Source: CAVZZG01 sp963779685 (GTDB taxonomy: Bacteria > Actinomycetota > Thermoleophilia > Gaiellales > F1-60-MAGs149). Taken from it: a DNA stretch of 64,000 bases. The notes beneath the pieces were generated by a model. The model saw nothing but the letters and a program-made list of their open reading frames with translations, was not told the DNA's origin and did no database searches. The translations under genes were made by a program, and so were the position numbers. The stretch is taken from assembly GCA_963779685.1 (NCBI GenBank), contig CAVZZG010000003.1, positions 744,001 to 808,000 of the forward strand, in the 5' to 3' direction. Positions within the stretch are counted from its first letter, which is position 1; the number at the start of each line of letters is the position of its first letter. Positions 41,438 to 51,014 of this stretch are shown here, one piece after another.

Positions 41438-43354
41438 CTACGCAGGCTCCAGCGAGCGGCTGGCCGACTCTGCGACGAGCTCGGAGATGACGTCGGCGAG
41501 GGGCCGCGTGCCGAGGTCGCCGCGGCCCCGCCGCCGCACCGAGACCTGTCCCTGCTCGGCCTCCCGGTCACCCACCACGAGCATCACCGGGAGCCGCTGC
41601 GCCTCGGCCTCCGCGATCTTCTTGCCGACCGACTCCTGGCGACGGTCGACGCGCGCCCGCAGGCCCGCGTCCTCCAGCGCCATGGCGACCTCTTCGGCAT
41701 AGGCGAGGTGGCGATCGGCGATCGGCAGCACCGCCGCCTGCACCGGGGCGATCCAGAGCGGGAAGGCACCGGCGAAGTGCTCGATCAGGACGCCGATGAA
41801 CCGCTCGAACGACCCCAGCATGGCGCGGTGGATCATGACGGGGCGGTGCTCCCGGTCGTCGGCGCCGGTGTACACCAGGTCGAAGCGCTCCGGGAAGTTG
41901 AAGTCGAGCTGGAATGTCCCGCACTGCCACGAGCGGCCCAGCGAGTCGAGCAGGTGCATGTCGATCTTCGGGCCGTAGAAGGCGCCGTCCCCCTCGTTCA
42001 CCTGGTAGGGCAGCCCGCGCGACTCCAGCGCGCGGGTGAGCGCGCTCTCAGCCATGTCCCAGATCGCGTCGTCCCCCACGCGCTCCGGCGGCCGGGTCGA
42101 GAGCTCGACCCGGTAGCCGAGCCCGAACAGCTCGTAGAGGTGGATCGCGAAGTCCATCGTGCCGACGATCTCGGCCTCGATCTGCTCGGGCGTGACGAAC
42201 AGGTGGGCGTCGTCCTGGGTGAACGACCGCACCCGCATGAGGCCGTGCAGCACGCCCTGCATCTCGTGCCGGTGGCACAGCCCGGCCTCGTTGATCCGCA
42301 GTGGCAGGTCGCGATAGCTGCGGCGCTCGGCGGCGAACAGCAGGCAGTGGGCCGGGCAGTTCATCGGCTTCATGGCGAAGTCGCGCTCGTCGATCTCGAG
42401 CGTGTACATGTTCTCGCGGTACTTGTCCCAGTGCCCGGAGGTCTTCCACAGGGACGCGTCGTAGAGGATCGGCGTCTTCACCTCGGTGTAGCCGCGGCGG
42501 CGGTTCTCGCGCCGCCACAGCTCGTACAGCTCGTGCCACATGGCCAGGCCGTCGGTGTGCCAGAACGGCGAGCCGGGCGACTCGTCGTGGAACGAGAACA
42601 GATCGAGCTGCGGGCCGAGGCGCCGGTGGTCACGCCGGCGCGCCTCCTCCAGCAGGTGCAGGTGGGCGTCGAGCTCCTGCTGGTTCCAGAACGCGGTGCC
42701 GTAGACGCGCGTCAGCTGGGGGCGATTGGAGTCGCCACGCCAGTACGCCCCGGCGAGGCTCATCAGCTTGAACGCCTTGATCGGCGCCGTCGACTGCAGG
42801 TGGGGACCGCGGCAGAGATCGGTGAAGTCGTCCTGGGTGTAGAACGTGATCGGCTCGTCGGCCGGGAGATCGTCGATCAGCTCGACCTTGTACGGCTCGG
42901 CCTCGGCCACGAAGCGCGCCCTGGCGTCGTCGCGCGTGACCTGCTCGCGCCGGAAGGGGTGCTCGCCCGCCTTCAGGATCCGGCGCATCTCGTCCTCGAT
43001 CCGGCCCAGATCGTCCTCGGTGATGGGCTCCGGGAAGTCGAAGTCGTAGTAGAAGCCGTTGGCGATCGGCGGACCGATGGTGATCTTGACACCGGGATGG
43101 AGATGCCGTGCCGCCTCGGCCAGCACGTGCGCGGTCGAGTGACGCAGCACGCCGAGGGCGTCGGCATCGCCCACCCGTACCACCTCGAACCGGGCGCCAT
43201 CGGGCAGGGGCAGTCGCAGGTCGCGCAGCTCGCCGTCGACCTTCACCGCGGCCGTGGCAGCGGCCAGGCGCGGGCCGATCGCCCGTGCGGCGTCGAGGCC
43301 GGTCGCGCCGTCCTCGAGCTCGAGACGCTGGCCATCGGGGAGGGTCACATGCAT
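41438..43354 (-). CDS. thrS: Threonyl-tRNA synthetase
   Basis: 638 aa, complete. It has an N-terminal TGS domain (1-60), an editing domain with HSTAHVLAEA and the catalytic core with zinc ligands in MNCPAHCLLF. The core also has RHEMQGVLHGLMRVRSFTQD and the motif 3 region MIHRAMLGSFERFIGVLIEH, and the anticodon-binding domain is at the C-terminus. A TAGCCT hexamer nine bases upstream of the ATG suggests its own short-leader promoter. First gene of the translation operon; a 230-bp gap before infC contains TACCGT (extended -10-like) and may hold a second promoter. Confidence 0.96.
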   Translation of the reverse strand: MHVTLPDGQRLELEDGATGLDAARAIGPRLAAATAAVKVDGELRDLRLPLPDGARFEVVRVGDADALGVLRHSTAHVLAEAARHLHPGVKITIGPPIANGFYYDFDFPEPITEDDLGRIEDEMRRILKAGEHPFRREQVTRDDARARFVAEAEPYKVELIDDLPADEPITFYTQDDFTDLCRGPHLQSTAPIKAFKLMSLAGAYWRGDSNRPQLTRVYGTAFWNQQELDAHLHLLEEARRRDHRRLGPQLDLFSFHDESPGSPFWHTDGLAMWHELYELWRRENRRRGYTEVKTPILYDASLWKTSGHWDKYRENMYTLEIDERDFAMKPMNCPAHCLLFAAERRSYRDLPLRINEAGLCHRHEMQGVLHGLMRVRSFTQDDAHLFVTPEQIEAEIVGTMDFAIHLYELFGLGYRVELSTRPPERVGDDAIWDMAESALTRALESRGLPYQVNEGDGAFYGPKIDMHLLDSLGRSWQCGTFQLDFNFPERFDLVYTGADDREHRPVMIHRAMLGSFERFIGVLIEHFAGAFPLWIAPVQAAVLPIADRHLAYAEEVAMALEDAGLRARVDRRQESVGKKIAEAEAQRLPVMLVVGDREAEQGQVSVRRRGRGDLGTRPLADVISELVAESASRSLEPA

Positions 43355-43366
43355 GGTGAACGCAGG

Positions 43367-44149
43367 CTACAGGAGGGCCTCGATGTAGGCCGCCACCCCG
43401 TCCTCATCGTTGGAGCCGGTCACCCGGTCGGCGACGGCGAGCACCTCGGCCTGGGCGTTGGCCACCGCCACGCCGATCCCGGCGACCCGCAGCAGCGGGA
43501 TGTCGTTCAGGGCGTCGCCGAACGCGATCGAGTCGCCGACGTCGATGCCGAGCCGCTCGGCGACGCGCTGCAGGCCACGGCCCTTGTGGATCCCCGGAGC
43601 CGAGATCTCGACGATGCGAAGCCCCGAGAACACCACCTCTGCACGCCCGGCGACGACCTCCGCGACCGGCGCTGCGAGGGCGGCCGCTTCGAGCGTGTCG
43701 TGCCGGACGATCAGCTTGGTGACGCTGCCGGCGACCAGCTCGGGCAGGGTCATCTCGACATCGGTCGGGCGCGGGAACGACGACCCGTAGTCGGGCTCGT
43801 GCGCGAACTGGGCCCCGAGCTGCGCGGCGAAGCGGACGTCCGGCAGCGCCGAGCGGATGTCGTGGGACAGGGTTGCGGCGAGTGCCGCCGCCATCGGTGC
43901 GTGGTCGAGTTGCTCGCCCGTGTCGAGGTCGACGAGCATCGCGCCGTTCAGGCACACGCACAGCGCGTGCACGCCGGCCTCGTCGTGCAGGCCCTCGATC
44001 CAGCGGGGAGGCCGGCCCGTCACCGCCACGACGGTGACCCCCGCGGCCGTGATGGCGTCGATCGCGGCGCGCGTGCGCGCGGACAGCTGGCCGGCGCTCG
44101 TCAGCAGCGTACCGTCGAGGTCGGTTGCGATCAGCCGCGGGAGCGTCAC
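43367..44149 (-). CDS. Cof-type HAD-IIB hydrolase
   Basis: 260 aa from the GTG at 44149. HAD motif I DLDGTLLTSAGQ, motif II VVAVTGRPP, motif III Lys in GSVTKLIV/IHKGRGLQ and motif IV SIAFGDALNDIPLLRVAG are all present, with a C2B cap. A sugar-phosphate or nucleotide phosphatase of the Cof/YidA group; substrate unknown. Its start overlaps the stop of the Lon-like protease (GTGA). Confidence 0.9.
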   Translation of the reverse strand: MTLPRLIATDLDGTLLTSAGQLSARTRAAIDAITAAGVTVVAVTGRPPRWIEGLHDEAGVHALCVCLNGAMLVDLDTGEQLDHAPMAAALAATLSHDIRSALPDVRFAAQLGAQFAHEPDYGSSFPRPTDVEMTLPELVAGSVTKLIVRHDTLEAAALAAPVAEVVAGRAEVVFSGLRIVEISAPGIHKGRGLQRVAERLGIDVGDSIAFGDALNDIPLLRVAGIGVAVANAQAEVLAVADRVTGSNDEDGVAAYIEALL

Positions 44150-46608
44150 CGCCGGCGGGCGTCGGGCAGCGGCGTCTGGGGCGGCGCGACCATGGCGCCG
44201 GTGGGCGGCTGGTCCGACCCGCCGGCGTCCCGCAGGGCCTCGCCGAAGGCCGTCAGCCGCTCGCGGACACGCCGGTCGATCTCGTCGATCGGCGTCGCCA
44301 GGGCGATCTCGAGCGCATCCTCGACCAGCAGCACGCCCCGAACGTGGAAGCGCCCGGCCGCCACGTCGGCCGCGATGGCAGGCGCCAGCGTCAGGTCGAG
44401 CACGTTCTGCGCCGGCAGCACGACGCCGTGCGACCCGTCGAGACCGCGCGCGCTGCAGAGCCCGTGGAACCCGGTCACCTTCTCGGTGGCGCCGCCGATC
44501 GGCTGCACCTCGCCGTGCTGGTTGATCGACCCGGTGAGGGCGAGACCCTGGTCGGCCGGCAGGGCGGCGAGCTCGGACACGAGCGCGACGACCTCCGCGA
44601 TGGAGGCCGAATCGCCGTCCACGCCGGCGTAGGACTGCTCGAAGGCGAGGCTGGCGGTCAGCGTCAGCGGACCGAGGTCGGCGTAGCGGCGACGCAGGAA
44701 GCCGCTGATGATGAGCACGCCCTTGTCGTAGACGTTGCCGGAGAGCCGGGCCTCGCGCTCGACGTTGATGATCCCGGCCTGGCCGGGCGCCGCAGAGGCG
44801 GTGATCCGGGTCGGCTTGCCGAAGGCGTGATAGCCCAGGTCGTAGACCGAGAGACCGTTCACGCACCCCACCGTGGCACCGCTCGTGCCGACCAGGATGA
44901 TCCCCTCCTCGAGCAGCTCCCCCATGCGCTCCTCGATCAGCGACTCCCGCCGCCGGCGGCCGGCGGCGGCCGCCTCGACGTCCTGACGGTCGATCTCGGC
45001 GGCACCGCGAGCGCGGGCCGCGTGGGCAGCCTCGCGCAGCAGGGCCGCGAGCTCGCCGAACCGGGCCGAGACCCGTGTCCGGCGGCCGGCCCGGGCCACG
45101 CCGTCCTCGACCAGCGCGCCCACCGCGTCGGCCGTCACCGGAGGGTGCCCCTCGTCTGCGACCAGGCCGGCCGTCACGCAGGCGTAGCGTTCCAGCGCGG
45201 CCTCGCTGAAGGGCATGTCAGACGCGAAGTCGGCGCGCACGCCGAACAGCTTGCGGAACTCCGGATCGGCGCTCCACAGCAGATCGAACACGTTGCGCTC
45301 GCCGATCAGGATCACCTTCGGCTCGACCGGGACGGGGTCGGGTTCGAGCGGCCGCGGTAGCCCGAAGATCCCGGGCATGGAGGCGCCGATGTCGAGCAGG
45401 CCCGTCTCCAGCGTCCGCTTCAGCGCATCCCACGCGCCCGGCTCGCGGATCACGTCGAGCACGTGCAGGACGAGGAACCCGCCATCGGCCCGCAGCAGCG
45501 CGCCGCCCCGGATGGTGGTCGCGTCGGCGCGGAACGCCATCGGCCCTTCCTGAACGCGTTCGACGCTGCCGGCGAGGTTCTGCCGGCTCGGGAAGCGCTC
45601 CTCGACCACCGGCGCGCCCGTCAGGCCCGCGCGGTCGGCGATCAGGTTGATGCGGTAGCGCTCCAGCCGCGCACCCACCCGGCCGATCGCATCCGGCCCG
45701 CTCTCGGCGAGATCGACGACTCCGGCCACGATGTCCTCGCAGACCTCGGCGAACCAGTCCGCCATCGCCTCGTCCGGCACCTGCTTGCGGACGTCGCCGA
45801 CCTCCTCGTCTGCGAGCTGCCGGGCGGCCTCGGCCACGAGGTCGCGCAGCTCGGCCGCGAACTGGCGCTGGTGCTCGCGAGTCTCGCGCAGCGCGTCGCG
45901 CAACTCGTCGCCGTAGGCCGACAGCTTGTCCTTGATCGTGCGGAACGCCTCGGGCGGCAGGCTCCGCTCGAGCTGTTCCATGGGCGCCGGCTGGCCGTTG
46001 CGGATCGGCACCACCTCGGGCCGTATGAAGCCGCCGAGATCGACCTGCACGAGGCCGAAACCGTCGCGCTCGAGGCGGGTGCGCAGGTCGGTCAGGTCGT
46101 GCTCCTCGCGCTCGGCGTACTTCTTGCCCAGCGCCTCGCGTCGCCGTCCCAGCTCGCGGTCGTCGAGCAGCAGCGGGATCCGCTGACCGAGTTTGCGCCG
46201 CAGCTCCTCCATCTCGCGCACCAGCACGGTGCCGGCCCCCGCTGGCAGCGTCAGGAGCCGTGGGCGCTCCGGGTCGGCGAAGCGGTGAACGAAAACGCGA
46301 TCGGGCGGCGTCGGGCGCCCCGGCGCGAGCCGGCCGAGCAGATCGCCGAGCGCCGACGAGCGGCCGGTCCCCGGCTGGCCCGCGACGAAGACGTGGGTGC
46401 CGGGACCACGCAGCTCGAGTCCCAGCGCAAGTGCCTCCACCGCGCGCTCCTGACCGACCATGGTGGCCGGCCGGGCCACGTCGGCGGTGGTCCGGAACGC
46501 GAAGGCCGTCGCATCGACGACGACCCGGAGGTCGCCCGCCGACACGGCGAGGTCGGGGCGGCGGCCGGAGAGGGGTGGCAGGGCATCGGGCATCACGACC
46601 GGTACCAT
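44146..46608 (-). CDS. Lon-family ATP-dependent protease-like protein (AAA_32 + S16)
   Basis: 820 aa from the ATG at 46608 (46593 is an alternative). The N-terminal ATPase has FVAGQPGTGRSSALGDLL, with Arg where Walker A normally has Lys, a feature of this Lon-like branch. A long coiled-coil region (about 195-270) follows, then the LIGERNVFDLLW AAA part. The C-terminal S16 domain has the catalytic dyad Ser in GVDGDSASIAE and Lys in GGATEKVTGFHG. It probably degrades misfolded or regulatory proteins; ATP use may differ from classical Lon. Divergent from the P-type ATPase with starts only 7 bp apart. Confidence 0.87.
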   Translation of the reverse strand: MVPVVMPDALPPLSGRRPDLAVSAGDLRVVVDATAFAFRTTADVARPATMVGQERAVEALALGLELRGPGTHVFVAGQPGTGRSSALGDLLGRLAPGRPTPPDRVFVHRFADPERPRLLTLPAGAGTVLVREMEELRRKLGQRIPLLLDDRELGRRREALGKKYAEREEHDLTDLRTRLERDGFGLVQVDLGGFIRPEVVPIRNGQPAPMEQLERSLPPEAFRTIKDKLSAYGDELRDALRETREHQRQFAAELRDLVAEAARQLADEEVGDVRKQVPDEAMADWFAEVCEDIVAGVVDLAESGPDAIGRVGARLERYRINLIADRAGLTGAPVVEERFPSRQNLAGSVERVQEGPMAFRADATTIRGGALLRADGGFLVLHVLDVIREPGAWDALKRTLETGLLDIGASMPGIFGLPRPLEPDPVPVEPKVILIGERNVFDLLWSADPEFRKLFGVRADFASDMPFSEAALERYACVTAGLVADEGHPPVTADAVGALVEDGVARAGRRTRVSARFGELAALLREAAHAARARGAAEIDRQDVEAAAAGRRRRESLIEERMGELLEEGIILVGTSGATVGCVNGLSVYDLGYHAFGKPTRITASAAPGQAGIINVEREARLSGNVYDKGVLIISGFLRRRYADLGPLTLTASLAFEQSYAGVDGDSASIAEVVALVSELAALPADQGLALTGSINQHGEVQPIGGATEKVTGFHGLCSARGLDGSHGVVLPAQNVLDLTLAPAIAADVAAGRFHVRGVLLVEDALEIALATPIDEIDRRVRERLTAFGEALRDAGGSDQPPTGAMVAPPQTPLPDARRR
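46603..46608 (+). promoter_or_regulatory. -10 element of the P-type ATPase gene, leaderless arrangement
   Basis: TACCAT, seven bases, GTG at 46616. The hexamer overlaps the start codon region of the divergent Lon-like gene. Confidence 0.45.
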
Positions 46609-46615
46609 GCCACCG

Positions 46616-48985
46616 GTGTCCGGCGACGACATGGACGGTCTCACCTCCGCGGAGGCAGCCGAGCGCCTGAGCCGCCTGGGACCCCGCCCGCCGGCCACCG
46701 GCAGCCGGTCGGCGCGGCGGATCGTGCGCGAGAACACGTTCACGCTCGTGAACGGCATCACGCTCGTGTTTCTCGTGCTCATCGGCGCCGCGCAGGCCTG
46801 GCGGGACGCGATCTTCGCAGGCGTGATCGTCGTCAACACGATGCTCGGCATCACCACGGAGCTGCGGGCGAAGCACAACCTCGACCGGCTCGCGCTCCTG
46901 ATCGCACCCAGCGCCCGCGTCCGCCGGGACGGCAGCGTCCGGGAGCTCTCGCCGGAAGCCGTCGTCCCCGACGATCTGATCGAGCTCCAGCCCGGCGATC
47001 AGGTGGTGGCGGACGGCGTGGTGGTGCGGTCGTCGACCCTCGCGCTGGACGAGTCGGTGCTCACCGGCGAGTCGAACCAGGTGTCGAAGGAGCCCGGCGA
47101 CGAGGTGCTGTCCGGTGCCTACTGCGCCGCCGGGAGCGGGATCTACCGGGTGCGTGCGGTGGGTGCCGACTCGTTCGCCTTCCGCCTGACGGCCGAGGCG
47201 CGGGAGGTGAAACGCAAGCTCTCGACGCTGCAGCTCGAGATCAACCGCCTGCTGCGGCTGCTGGTGCTCGCGATGGTGCCGCTCGCAATCGCCCTCGGGA
47301 CGGCGCTCTACCTGCATCAGATCCCCTTCCAGGAGGCGGCGCAGACATCGACGGCGGGGCTGATCTCGATCATCCCGGAGGGCCTCGTGCTGCTGGCGAG
47401 CGTGACGTTCGCGGCCGGGGCGGTGCGGATGGCGAGGGCCGGGGCGCTCGCGCAGCAGCTGAACGCGGTCGAATCGCTGGCATCGGTCGACGTCGTCTGC
47501 CTCGACAAGACCGGCACGCTCACCGACGGCACGCTCGAACTGATCGACGTCATCCCCGCCCCCGGCATCGACGCCGCGGCGGCGCGGCGCGCCCTCGCCC
47601 GCCTGGCCGCCGCGGGCAGCGTGCGCTCGGCGACGTCCGACGCGATCGCGAACGCGCTCGGCTCCACGCCCGAGGTGGCGCGCGCCGAGGTGCCGTTCGC
47701 CTCCCGCTGGAAGTGGTCGGGGGTTGCGCTCGCCGACACGGTGCTCGTGCTCGGCGCCCCCGAGGTGCTCGGCGCGGGACCACTTGCAGATGTCGTCGAT
47801 CGCTGCCAGCGCGAGCGCTCGCGGGTGCTGGTCTTCGCCCGCGCCGCGACGCTGCCGCCGCCGCCCGCCGCCGGGGATGTGCCGCCGCTGCCGGCGGGCC
47901 TGGAGCTGCTCGGGCTGGCGGTGCTGCGCGAGCGGATGCGCCCCGAGGCGGCGAAGGTGGTCGGCTACCTGGCGGGCGAGGGGGTCGCGCTCAAGGTCAT
48001 GAGCGGCGACGCGCCGGCCACCGTGGAGGCCGTCGCGACGGCGGCCGGGCTGGCCAACCTGGCCGTGATCGCCGGGCCGGACCTTCCTTCCGACCCGCAG
48101 GGCATCGCCGCCGCGGCCGAGCGCTACGGCATCTTCGCCCGCGTCACACCCGACCAGAAGCGCCTGCTCGTGGAGGCGCTGGCCGCCCGCGGCGCGTACG
48201 TCGGCATGGTCGGCGACGGCGTCAACGACGTCCCCGCGATGAAGGCCGCCCGCGTGAGCATCGCGCTCGGGAGCGGTGCGCAGATCGCGCGCGGCGCCTC
48301 GGACATCGTGCTCGTCTCCAACGACTTCGCGGCCATCCCACGCGGCATCCAGGAGGGCCGGCGGATCCTCGCCAACATCCGCCGGGTCGCGAAGCTGTTC
48401 GTGGTCAAGTCGGCGTTCGCCGCGACGCTTATCCTCACGGCCGGGCTGGCCGGGGCCGCCTACCCCCTGCTCCCGCGCCACCTCTCGCTGGCCGCGACGT
48501 TCACCGTCGGCGTGCCCGCCTTCGTCCTGGCGATGGCCCCGTCGGTGGGTAGGGCCCCGCGTCTGGACTTCATCGGCGACCTGCTGCGGTTCAGCGTGCC
48601 GGGCGGGGTCGCCTCGGCGTTCGCGGTGCTGGCGGCGTACAGCGCCACCCGCTCGCTGCCCGGCCGGGACGTGGCGGACGCCCGCACGGTGGCGTTCCTG
48701 GTGCTCGTGCTGACGGGCCTCTACCTGGTGCTGCTGCTGGAGGCCGAGGCGATGCGGACATCGCGGATCCGGGCCGGTTCCGTCCTGCTCCTGATGGGAG
48801 CCCTGCTGGGCGGCCTGGTGCTGGTGTTCGCGATCGACCCCGTGCGCACGTTCTTCGCCCTGGAACCGCTGGACGCGGTCGAGATCCTGCTCGCCGTGCT
48901 GGCGCTGTGCTTCACCGTCGGCGCGCTCGGCCTGGCGGGCCTGCGCGCGCCGCTGCTGGCGACGCGGCTATTCGGGGACGGCTGA
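46616..48985 (+). CDS. HAD-type P-type cation ATPase (CtpE/calcium-like)
   Basis: 789 aa from GTG 46616, supported by a leaderless -10 (ATG 46631 is an alternative). The actuator motif VLTGESNQVSK, phosphorylation site DKTGTLTDG and the hinge MVGDGVNDVPAMKAA are complete. The M4 helix reads ISIIPEGLVLL (IPEGL), as in calcium and CtpE-like pumps, and no N-terminal metal-binding domain is present. About ten transmembrane helices. Related mycobacterial CtpE imports calcium; ion and direction here are inferred only. The 3' end overlaps the convergent helicase gene by 18 bp. Confidence 0.9.
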   Translation: MSGDDMDGLTSAEAAERLSRLGPRPPATGSRSARRIVRENTFTLVNGITLVFLVLIGAAQAWRDAIFAGVIVVNTMLGITTELRAKHNLDRLALLIAPSARVRRDGSVRELSPEAVVPDDLIELQPGDQVVADGVVVRSSTLALDESVLTGESNQVSKEPGDEVLSGAYCAAGSGIYRVRAVGADSFAFRLTAEAREVKRKLSTLQLEINRLLRLLVLAMVPLAIALGTALYLHQIPFQEAAQTSTAGLISIIPEGLVLLASVTFAAGAVRMARAGALAQQLNAVESLASVDVVCLDKTGTLTDGTLELIDVIPAPGIDAAAARRALARLAAAGSVRSATSDAIANALGSTPEVARAEVPFASRWKWSGVALADTVLVLGAPEVLGAGPLADVVDRCQRERSRVLVFARAATLPPPPAAGDVPPLPAGLELLGLAVLRERMRPEAAKVVGYLAGEGVALKVMSGDAPATVEAVATAAGLANLAVIAGPDLPSDPQGIAAAAERYGIFARVTPDQKRLLVEALAARGAYVGMVGDGVNDVPAMKAARVSIALGSGAQIARGASDIVLVSNDFAAIPRGIQEGRRILANIRRVAKLFVVKSAFAATLILTAGLAGAAYPLLPRHLSLAATFTVGVPAFVLAMAPSVGRAPRLDFIGDLLRFSVPGGVASAFAVLAAYSATRSLPGRDVADARTVAFLVLVLTGLYLVLLLEAEAMRTSRIRAGSVLLLMGALLGGLVLVFAIDPVRTFFALEPLDAVEILLAVLALCFTVGALGLAGLRAPLLATRLFGDG

Positions 48986-50227
48986 GGTACTCGGGCGACG
49001 ACGGCGTCCACCGCGGCGACCGCGACGACGCGGTGCGGCGGCGGCCTCACCCGTGGGTGACGCTGCCGGCGGCGACGTCGGCGCCGGCTCGGCCGGCTCC
49101 GGAGCCGTGTCGGGTGCCTCCGGCTTGCCCCACGGTGCCGGGCGGACGCCGATCAGATCGACGATCGCCTCGAACTTCCGCTTCTCCTTCGGCGCGACGA
49201 GCGTGATGGCGCAGCCGTCGCGGCCGACCCGGCCGGTACGGCCGATCCGGTGCACGTAGACCTCGGGCTCGTCCGGCAACTCGAAGTTGATGACGTGGGT
49301 GACGTGCGAGACGTCGAGCCCGCGGGCCGCGACATCCGTGGCGACCAGGACCGGGATCCGACGGGCCCGGAACGCGATCATCACCGAGTCGCGGGCGCCC
49401 TGGCCCATGTCGCCGTGCAGCGCCCGCACGCGGTGGCCGCGCGCGGCGAGGTCGTCCGCCAGCCGCTGGCACGCCAGCTTGGTGCGGGTGAAGATGATCG
49501 CGCAGCGGGGATCGGCCTCCCGCAGCACGCGCTCGAGCGCCGTCAGGCGATCGCGGGGCTCCACGTACACGACGAACTGCTCGGTCGCCTCGACGGTGAC
49601 GACATCGGGCGTGACCCGGATCGTCTCGGGCGAGTGCAGCTCCTCGTCGGCCAGCCGCTGGATCTCCGGCGGGATCGTCGCCGAGAACAGCAGCGTCTGC
49701 CGCCCCCAGGGCGTGTGCCGGAGGATCGCGCGGACGTCGTCGATGAAACCCATCGAGAGCATCTCGTCGGCCTCGTCGAGAACGACCATGCGCGCGTCGT
49801 GGAGCAGCAGCTTGCCGCGCTGCAGCAGATCCAGCACGCGGCCGGGGGTGCCGACCACGACCTGCGCGCCGCGGGACAATCGGTCGACCTGCTCGCGGAT
49901 CGGTGCGCCGCCGTAGACCGGGACGACGTTCACCCCGTCCAGATGCCGGGCCATCTCACGCGACGCGTCCGCCACCTGCAGGGCGAGCTCGCGGGTCGGG
50001 CAGAGCACGAGTGCCTGGGTGACATCCGAGCCTGCATCGATGCGCTCCAGGATCGGGAGCATGAATGCGCCGGTCTTGCCGGTGCCGGTCTGTGCCTGGC
50101 CGAGGACGTCGCGATCCTTCAGGACCAGGGGGATCGCCGCCGCCTGAATCGGCGTCGGCTCCTTGTAGCCGAGCCCTTCCAGCGCCCGCAGGAGCGGCGC
50201 CGAGAGCCCGAGTTGCGAAAAACTCAT
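48968..50227 (-). CDS. DEAD-box RNA helicase
   Basis: 419 aa from the ATG at 50227, chosen over the TTG at 50233 because TACGCT lies eight bases upstream. It has the Q motif (FSQLGLSAPLLRAL...YKEPTPIQ), AQTGTGKTGA, PTRELALQ, VLDEADEML, SAT, and C-terminal HRIGRTGRVGRDG. A Pro/Ala linker leads to a basic RG-rich tail (APRRRGRRGGRRRRPS) that should bind RNA. A general RhlE/DeaD-like helicase for ribosome assembly or cold adaptation. Confidence 0.93.
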   Translation of the reverse strand: MSFSQLGLSAPLLRALEGLGYKEPTPIQAAAIPLVLKDRDVLGQAQTGTGKTGAFMLPILERIDAGSDVTQALVLCPTRELALQVADASREMARHLDGVNVVPVYGGAPIREQVDRLSRGAQVVVGTPGRVLDLLQRGKLLLHDARMVVLDEADEMLSMGFIDDVRAILRHTPWGRQTLLFSATIPPEIQRLADEELHSPETIRVTPDVVTVEATEQFVVYVEPRDRLTALERVLREADPRCAIIFTRTKLACQRLADDLAARGHRVRALHGDMGQGARDSVMIAFRARRIPVLVATDVAARGLDVSHVTHVINFELPDEPEVYVHRIGRTGRVGRDGCAITLVAPKEKRKFEAIVDLIGVRPAPWGKPEAPDTAPEPAEPAPTSPPAASPTGEAAAAPRRRGRRGGRRRRPSTSAVPE

Positions 50228-50235
50228 CTGCAAAC

Positions 50236-50241
50236 AGCGTA
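50236..50241 (-). promoter_or_regulatory. -10 element of the DEAD-box helicase gene
   Basis: TACGCT on the minus strand, eight bases before the ATG at 50227; leaderless spacing. Confidence 0.45.
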
Positions 50242-50246
50242 CAGCC

Positions 50247-51014
50247 TCAGGCCACGAGCGCTGCCAGGCGATCGAAGAGCGCTTCGTTGGCGGCGACCGC
50301 CTGGGGCAGCCCGTCGACCGGTCCGGGGGCGACCCGGAAGCGGCCGCCGGCCTCCTGCACGAGCAGGCTGCCGCCCGCGTAGTCCCAGTGCTGGATGTCC
50401 GTCTCGTAGAACCCGTCGAGGCGTCCGCAGGCGACCCAGGCGAGGTCGAGCGCGGCCGAGCCGGCCCGACGGATGTCGCGCACCTCGCCGATCACCGTCG
50501 CCAGCTGTGCTCCCTGCAACCGTCGCCGCTCCGCCCGGTAGGCGAAGCCCGTGCCGATCAGCGCGTGGGAGAGATCGCCGAGGTCGCTCACGCTGATGGG
50601 TGCGCCGTCCAGCCTGGCGCCCAGGCCCCGGCCGGCGGTGAAGGCCTCGTCACGGTTCGGGTCGTAGACGCACGCCGCCAGCAGACCCTGCGCATCCTCG
50701 CAGGCCACCGACACCGCCCACTGGGGTACCCGGTACAGGTAGTTGGTGGTGCCGTCGAGCGGATCGACCACCCACCGGATACCGGATGACCCCGGGCGCG
50801 CGGCCCCCTCCTCGCCGACCACCCCGTCATCCGGGCGCTCGCCGAGCAGCAACTGCTCGAGCAACTGCTCGCTGGCCCGGTCGGCGGCGGACACCATGTC
50901 GGTCGCGCTCGACTTCGAGGCCACCGCCTCGGGCGACCGGGTCGCGCGGTCGAGCAGCAGCGCGCCGGCCGCGCGGGCGGCGCGCTCGGCGAGCGCCACG
51001 AGCTGTGCTGTCAT
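50247..51014 (-). CDS. Inositol monophosphatase family protein
   Basis: 255 aa from the ATG at 51014. Metal-site motifs are GEEGAARP (Glu), WVVDPLDGTTNYLY (Asp-x-Leu-Asp) and WDYAGGSLLVQEAGG (Asp), the complete Li+-sensitive phosphatase signature. It could act on myo-inositol phosphate, histidinol phosphate or PAP; actinobacteria use members for each. It overlaps the upstream hydrolase gene (ATGA). Confidence 0.92.
   Translation of the reverse strand: MTAQLVALAERAARAAGALLLDRATRSPEAVASKSSATDMVSAADRASEQLLEQLLLGERPDDGVVGEEGAARPGSSGIRWVVDPLDGTTNYLYRVPQWAVSVACEDAQGLLAACVYDPNRDEAFTAGRGLGARLDGAPISVSDLGDLSHALIGTGFAYRAERRRLQGAQLATVIGEVRDIRRAGSAALDLAWVACGRLDGFYETDIQHWDYAGGSLLVQEAGGRFRVAPGPVDGLPQAVAANEALFDRLAALVA

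Noticed and set aside
45218..48552. Two frames of more than 1000 codons opposite the Lon-like protease and P-type ATPase
   Set aside because: Both are Arg-rich shadows of well-supported genes on the other strands.
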